A stretch of 7,884 bases of DNA from Chloroflexota bacterium (lineage in GTDB: Bacteria > Chloroflexota > Dehalococcoidia > Lucifugimonadales > JADFKI01). Each line of letters begins with the position of its first letter. Within the stretch, counting starts at the first letter, position 1. The DNA lies in NCBI GenBank assembly GCA_022565015.1, contig JADFKI010000185.1, positions 1 to 7,884 on the forward strand, read 5' to 3'. Below are positions 5,699 through 7,884 of this stretch, in pieces. The position numbers and the translations under genes were made by a program. The notes under the pieces were generated by a model. The model worked only from the letters and a program-made list of their open reading frames with translations. It did no database searches and was not told the DNA's origin.

Positions 5699-6523
5699 TT
5701 AGGATTTCAACAGAACCCCTGGGATCCGTGTTTCATCCGTCGACGGCAAGGATAAATTAACTGTTCCCTTTAGCTGCAGTTCCGTTGGGCCGGCCCAGAC
5801 CTCTGCCTGAAGCCTGTTGAGCGCCTCGGTCAATGTCCTGGCGATGTGATCCGGCTCAATTGGTGGGAATGTGTCGTAGGTGCATCCTGCAGGTAGTTGC
5901 TCTTGCACAAACTCGCCTGATGGCAAGCCCGGCGGAATCAACACATGGGTGAACCAAAATGGAGGTGCCTCTGGATGGCTCCACCAGCCGCCGTGCGCCG
6001 ACTCAGCCATCTCCAACGACCTTTCGGCAGCTCGAATAAGTCCACGAGTTCTCTCAAGCTCATCGAGGTCTTCTGTGCCGACGGCATCCAACTGGGCTTG
6101 AAGGCGCTCAAACCGGCCTTGGGCATCCTTTTCCATTGCTAGTAGCTCATCCTCAGGGAGCCTGCCCTTGATCCAGGAACGTTCGATTCTTTTCAACTCC
6201 TCATTCACATCTGAAAAGGCCTGCTCTAAGGGTGCTGTTTCACGTTCAAGATCAGCGGTTATGGTGCGCATCTCATTGATGCTCTTCTCAAGGGCTGCCG
6301 CGAAGTTGTCAGGCCTGAGCATGGCATCGCAGATGACTGCCAGTAGCTCTTCCTCCACCTTATTGGCCCTAAATCCGGTCACCGTACACCTTTTGCCCGT
6401 CTCCAAGTAATATTTGCTGGTTACGGTCCTGCCCGGACATCGATAGTACCGGTGGCCTTTGGAATACTCACATTGAAGAGATGATCCGCACACCGAACAC
6501 CTGAATCTACCCTGAAGGGCCAT
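5699..6523 (-). CDS. Large serine recombinase, C-terminal part (zinc ribbon and coiled coil), separated by a -1 shift
   Basis: The second half of the same recombinase, in a frame one base back. It begins ALQGRFRCSVCGSSL and carries a zinc beta-ribbon with Cys9, Cys12, Cys29 and Cys46 (numbered from ATG 6523), with HRYYRCPGR before the third Cys. A long charged helical region follows (about 75-165: EKSINEMRTITADLERE, NEELKRIERSWIKGR), the coiled coil that controls integration against excision in this class. The C-terminal tail is not recognised. Joined to the N-terminal part at about 6523-6540 the protein would have roughly 540 residues, normal for the class. ATG 6523 is only the first Met after the shift, not a real start: CCATGGCC would read on from KDPW if one G were restored. 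Either a pseudogene, a sequencing deletion, or (less likely, no slippery heptamer seen) programmed shifting. Confidence 0.82.
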   Translation of the reverse strand: MALQGRFRCSVCGSSLQCEYSKGHRYYRCPGRTVTSKYYLETGKRCTVTGFRANKVEEELLAVICDAMLRPDNFAAALEKSINEMRTITADLERETAPLEQAFSDVNEELKRIERSWIKGRLPEDELLAMEKDAQGRFERLQAQLDAVGTEDLDELERTRGLIRAAERSLEMAESAHGGWWSHPEAPPFWFTHVLIPPGLPSGEFVQEQLPAGCTYDTFPPIEPDHIARTLTEALNRLQAEVWAGPTELQLKGTVNLSLPSTDETRIPGVLLKS

Positions 6524-7320
6524 GGATCTTTCCTGGGTGGATGGAGATGTTTGTTTGACTTGCGAGGCCTCTGAGCTCTCTCGAACACATCCTCCACGAC
6601 GATTGGACCAGCCTTAACCCCTAATCGATGGCGTCCCGTATAAGCAGGGTCGGAGATGAGCCTGCCGATTGTGTTGCTGTTCCAGGTTTTGTTCCCACCG
6701 GGAGACGGGATGGCTCGAGCCGCAAGCTCTCTTCTTATGGTTTGCATCCCCAACCGACGATCTGTGTATAGGGAGAATATCAACCGGACGACTTCGGCCT
6801 TCTCCTCGTCTATAACCAGCACACCGGCTTCCTCGTCGTAGACGTATCCGTAAGGAGGCCTTCCAGACGGCAAACGACCTTTGTCGATCAGTCGCCGGCG
6901 GGTTTCTTTGGCATACTCTGAGAGCTTATCTGACTCCCACTCTGCCATCGCTGTCAGTATGGCTAGAAAAAGGTCGGACAAGCCCCTCTGACGAGTGTCT
7001 ATCGGCTCATCCTTACATATGAGGGCAACGCCCATCTCCCTCAGCTCGTGTAGGGCGTTCAGGGTCAGCCGAGCGTTTCTCATGAAACGGGACAGCCTAG
7101 TAACCAATACTGCGTCGGGCCGATGCCGTTTCAGTGAGGAGATGAGGACCCTGAAACCCTCTCTATCCGCCGTTCTGCCAGTTCTACCCCGGTCCGATAT
7201 CTCGTCGACAATGGTACAGCCTTGAGCTCTGGCGAATCCCCTCAGCGCTTCCGGTTGAGCCTCAATGCTCTGACCGTGTTGGACTTGATATGTGGAGCTG
7301 ATTCGAGAGTAGAGCAGCAC
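6421..7320 (-). CDS. Large serine recombinase, N-terminal part (resolvase and recombinase domains), frame broken
   Basis: This frame holds the catalytic half of a large serine recombinase, the integrase class used by some phages and integrative elements. The resolvase domain starts LLYSRISSTYQ with the catalytic Ser at residue 8 after Arg6; DRGRTGRTADREGF (43-56) and VTRLSRFMRN (73-82) supply the conserved active-site arginines. LAILTAMAEWESDKLSE leads into the long helix, then LPSGRPPYGYVYDEE and NSNTIGRLISDPAYTGRHR mark the recombinase domain. The frame is genuine to about KDPWP (near 6523) and then runs out of register: its last 30 or so residues are out-of-frame, because the zinc-ribbon part continues in another frame from about 6523. 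The start is GTG 7320; an in-frame TAA lies five codons upstream, and no ribosome binding site is visible. It lies next to the tRNA-Pro array, the expected position for an integrase beside its attachment site. Confidence 0.88.
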   Translation of the reverse strand: MLLYSRISSTYQVQHGQSIEAQPEALRGFARAQGCTIVDEISDRGRTGRTADREGFRVLISSLKRHRPDAVLVTRLSRFMRNARLTLNALHELREMGVALICKDEPIDTRQRGLSDLFLAILTAMAEWESDKLSEYAKETRRRLIDKGRLPSGRPPYGYVYDEEAGVLVIDEEKAEVVRLIFSLYTDRRLGMQTIRRELAARAIPSPGGNKTWNSNTIGRLISDPAYTGRHRLGVKAGPIVVEDVFERAQRPRKSNKHLHPPRKDPWPFRVDSGVRCADHLFNVSIPKATGTIDVRAGP

Positions 7321-7512
7321 TCGGAATGATGAGGATTAGTCGGATGGTAGTTCAGGGTTCCTACGATGTTTGGTGAGGGCGGAATCATCGCGCATATAAA
7401 AGTCTCCTGTGAACGCACTCGGTTGCTTTGAGGCTATCATAGCGCTACGCAAAATACACAAGCTTTCCTCGATAATTCGATCCGATATCAGTGCGGCAGA
7501 TCAGTTATCTTC
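7321..7512. other. Upstream region of the recombinase, no gene seen
   Basis: Leads from the recombinase start towards the tRNA array. It should hold the recombinase promoter on the minus strand, but I found no confident elements. A small dyad GCTAT-C-ATAGC is present at 7433-7443, overlapping TAGCGCTA at 7440-7447. Any further decayed copy of the 89-base unit here is not recognisable with confidence. Confidence 0.4.
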
Positions 7513-7601
7513 TCTGAGGTGTCCCAGTTGGTGGGGGGCTTCATTCGGGACACTGAATTCAATATAGGGGTATCAAAGTCGTGATCTTAGGCAACTTTCA
7601 T
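7513..7601 (+). repeat. 89-base unit 0: most decayed tRNA-Pro 5' half plus spacer
   Basis: In 89-base register with the units that follow. The tRNA-like part (7513-7551) keeps scattered identity and the anticodon-loop end TTCGGGAC. The spacer is better kept: CACTGAATTCAATAT at 7551-7565 is identical to unit 1 at 7640-7654, and ATCAAA at 7572 lines up with ATCAAA at 7661. Confidence 0.7.
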
Positions 7602-7690
7602 TGGGGTGTAGCGCAGTCGGTCGCGCACCACGTTCTGGACACTGAATTCAATATCAGGGGATCAAAATAATCAACTTACGTAATTTACAT
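7602..7690 (+). repeat. 89-base unit 1: tRNA-Pro 5' half plus spacer
   Basis: TGGGGTG TA GCGC AGTCGGTC GCGC A CCACG reproduces acceptor, D arm and 5' anticodon stem of tRNA-Pro up to TTCTGGAC, then leaves tRNA sequence for a spacer (CACTGAATTCAATAT..., with ATCAAAATAATCA at 7661-7673). Its D stem is a perfect GCGC/GCGC and its acceptor strand would pair at all seven positions (one U-G) with the 3' strand of the intact tRNA. The anticodon-loop base corresponding to position 35 is T instead of G. Confidence 0.85.
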
Positions 7691-7779
7691 CTGGGGGTAG
7701 CGCAGTCGGTAGCACTCCACGTTCGGGACACCGAAGTCACCATTAAGTTATCAAAATAATCACGTGAGGTAATTTTCGT
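7691..7779 (+). repeat. 89-base unit 2: tRNA-Pro 5' half plus spacer
   Basis: GTAGCGCAGTCGGTAGC (from 7697) and CCACGTTCGGGAC (from 7717) match the intact tRNA at exactly -89. After GGGAC it switches to the spacer, with ATCAAAATAATCA at 7750-7762, exactly 89 from the same word in unit 1. The spacer directly precedes the intact tRNA, so it may contain that gene's promoter. Confidence 0.85.
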
Positions 7780-7855
7780 CGGAGTGTAGCGCAGTCGGTA
7801 ACGTCCCACGTTCGGGACGTGGAGGCCCTCGGTTCAAGTCCGGGCACCCCGACCA
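7780..7855 (+). tRNA. tRNA-Pro, anticodon CGG, CCA encoded
   Basis: A 76-base cloverleaf reading codon CCG. Acceptor CGGAGTG (7780-7786) pairs with CACCCCG (7845-7851), followed by A and the encoded CCA (7853-7855). Anticodon stem CCACG (7806-7810) and CGTGG (7818-7822) is perfect around TTCGGGA, placing CGG at 7813-7815. Variable loop AGGCC; T arm CTCGG-TTCAAGT-CCGGG with one U-G pair. Two flaws: an A-C mismatch at acceptor pair 4-69 and an A-C pair at 13-22 of the D stem (GCGC with ACGT). Both could be tolerated, but they mean the gene may be weak. Pairs 10-25 (G-U), 11-24 and 12-23 hold. The 5' half is preceded by three tandem partial copies of itself; the 3' half is single. Confidence 0.9.
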
Positions 7856-7884
7856 TGATAATATTTAGAGAAAATACCGGACGG

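Noticed and set aside
5442..5760. Small open frames in the hairpin cluster
   Set aside because: No ribosome binding sites; they read through inverted repeats, and their sequences mirror the repeat units.
7424..7512. A further 89-base unit before 7513
   Set aside because: AATTCGATCCGATATCAG near 7475 faintly recalls the spacer, but it is about seven bases out of register and the tRNA part is not recognisable.
7513..7779. CRISPR array
   Set aside because: The unit is 89 bases, tRNA-derived, and both parts of each unit are homologous between copies, so there are no unique spacers.

Overview
The window looks like a piece of a bacterial chromosome from a lineage that uses flavin and deazaflavin (F420) redox enzymes heavily. 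The central genes are a deazaflavin-dependent nitroreductase-family protein, a luciferase-like flavin monooxygenase, a ketopantoate-reductase-like dehydrogenase and two small cupins. This mix would fit Chloroflexota (SAR202 / Dehalococcoidia type) or an actinobacterium. The assignment is an inference from gene content only. Base composition is uneven by eye: the central block (about 2395-5300) is clearly GC-rich, while the left end (1-1890) and the right end (7320-7884) are richer in A and T, which suits acquired flanks around a resident metabolic block.

Layout. 1-838: an unrecognised protein whose reading frame breaks at 700 and continues in the +1 frame to a stop that overlaps the next gene by four bases. 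835-1569: a second unrecognised protein, probably co-translated with the first. 1570-1892: gene-free, with two adjacent hairpins. 1893-2327: DDN-family (F420) oxidoreductase. 2395-2700: small cupin. 2711-3841 (minus): LLM-class flavin-dependent oxidoreductase with a TTG start, convergent with the cupin with only 10 bases between the stops. 4014-4937 and 4971-5300: a ketopantoate-reductase-like gene and a second cupin, a probable two-gene operon divergent from the LLM gene. 5301-5698: a gene-free cluster of inverted repeats and hairpins. 5699-7320 (minus): a large serine recombinase split into two frames by a -1 shift. 7513-7855: three degenerate copies of the 5' half of a proline tRNA plus its upstream spacer, in exact 89-base register, leading into one full-length tRNA-Pro(CGG).

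How the parts relate. The central genes could form a small catabolic or detoxification set (flavin or F420 redox enzymes plus cupins that bind a metal or a small ligand), but no substrate can be read from the sequence. The right third looks like the scarred edge of a mobile element: a frame-broken integrase of the large serine type beside a tRNA gene with stacked partial tRNA copies that all stop matching just after the anticodon loop. That array is the most unusual structure in the window. The hairpin cluster at 5340-5666, which includes a base-pair covariation between two copies of one hairpin, and the frame-broken, coupled pair of unknown genes at the left are the other points to follow up.
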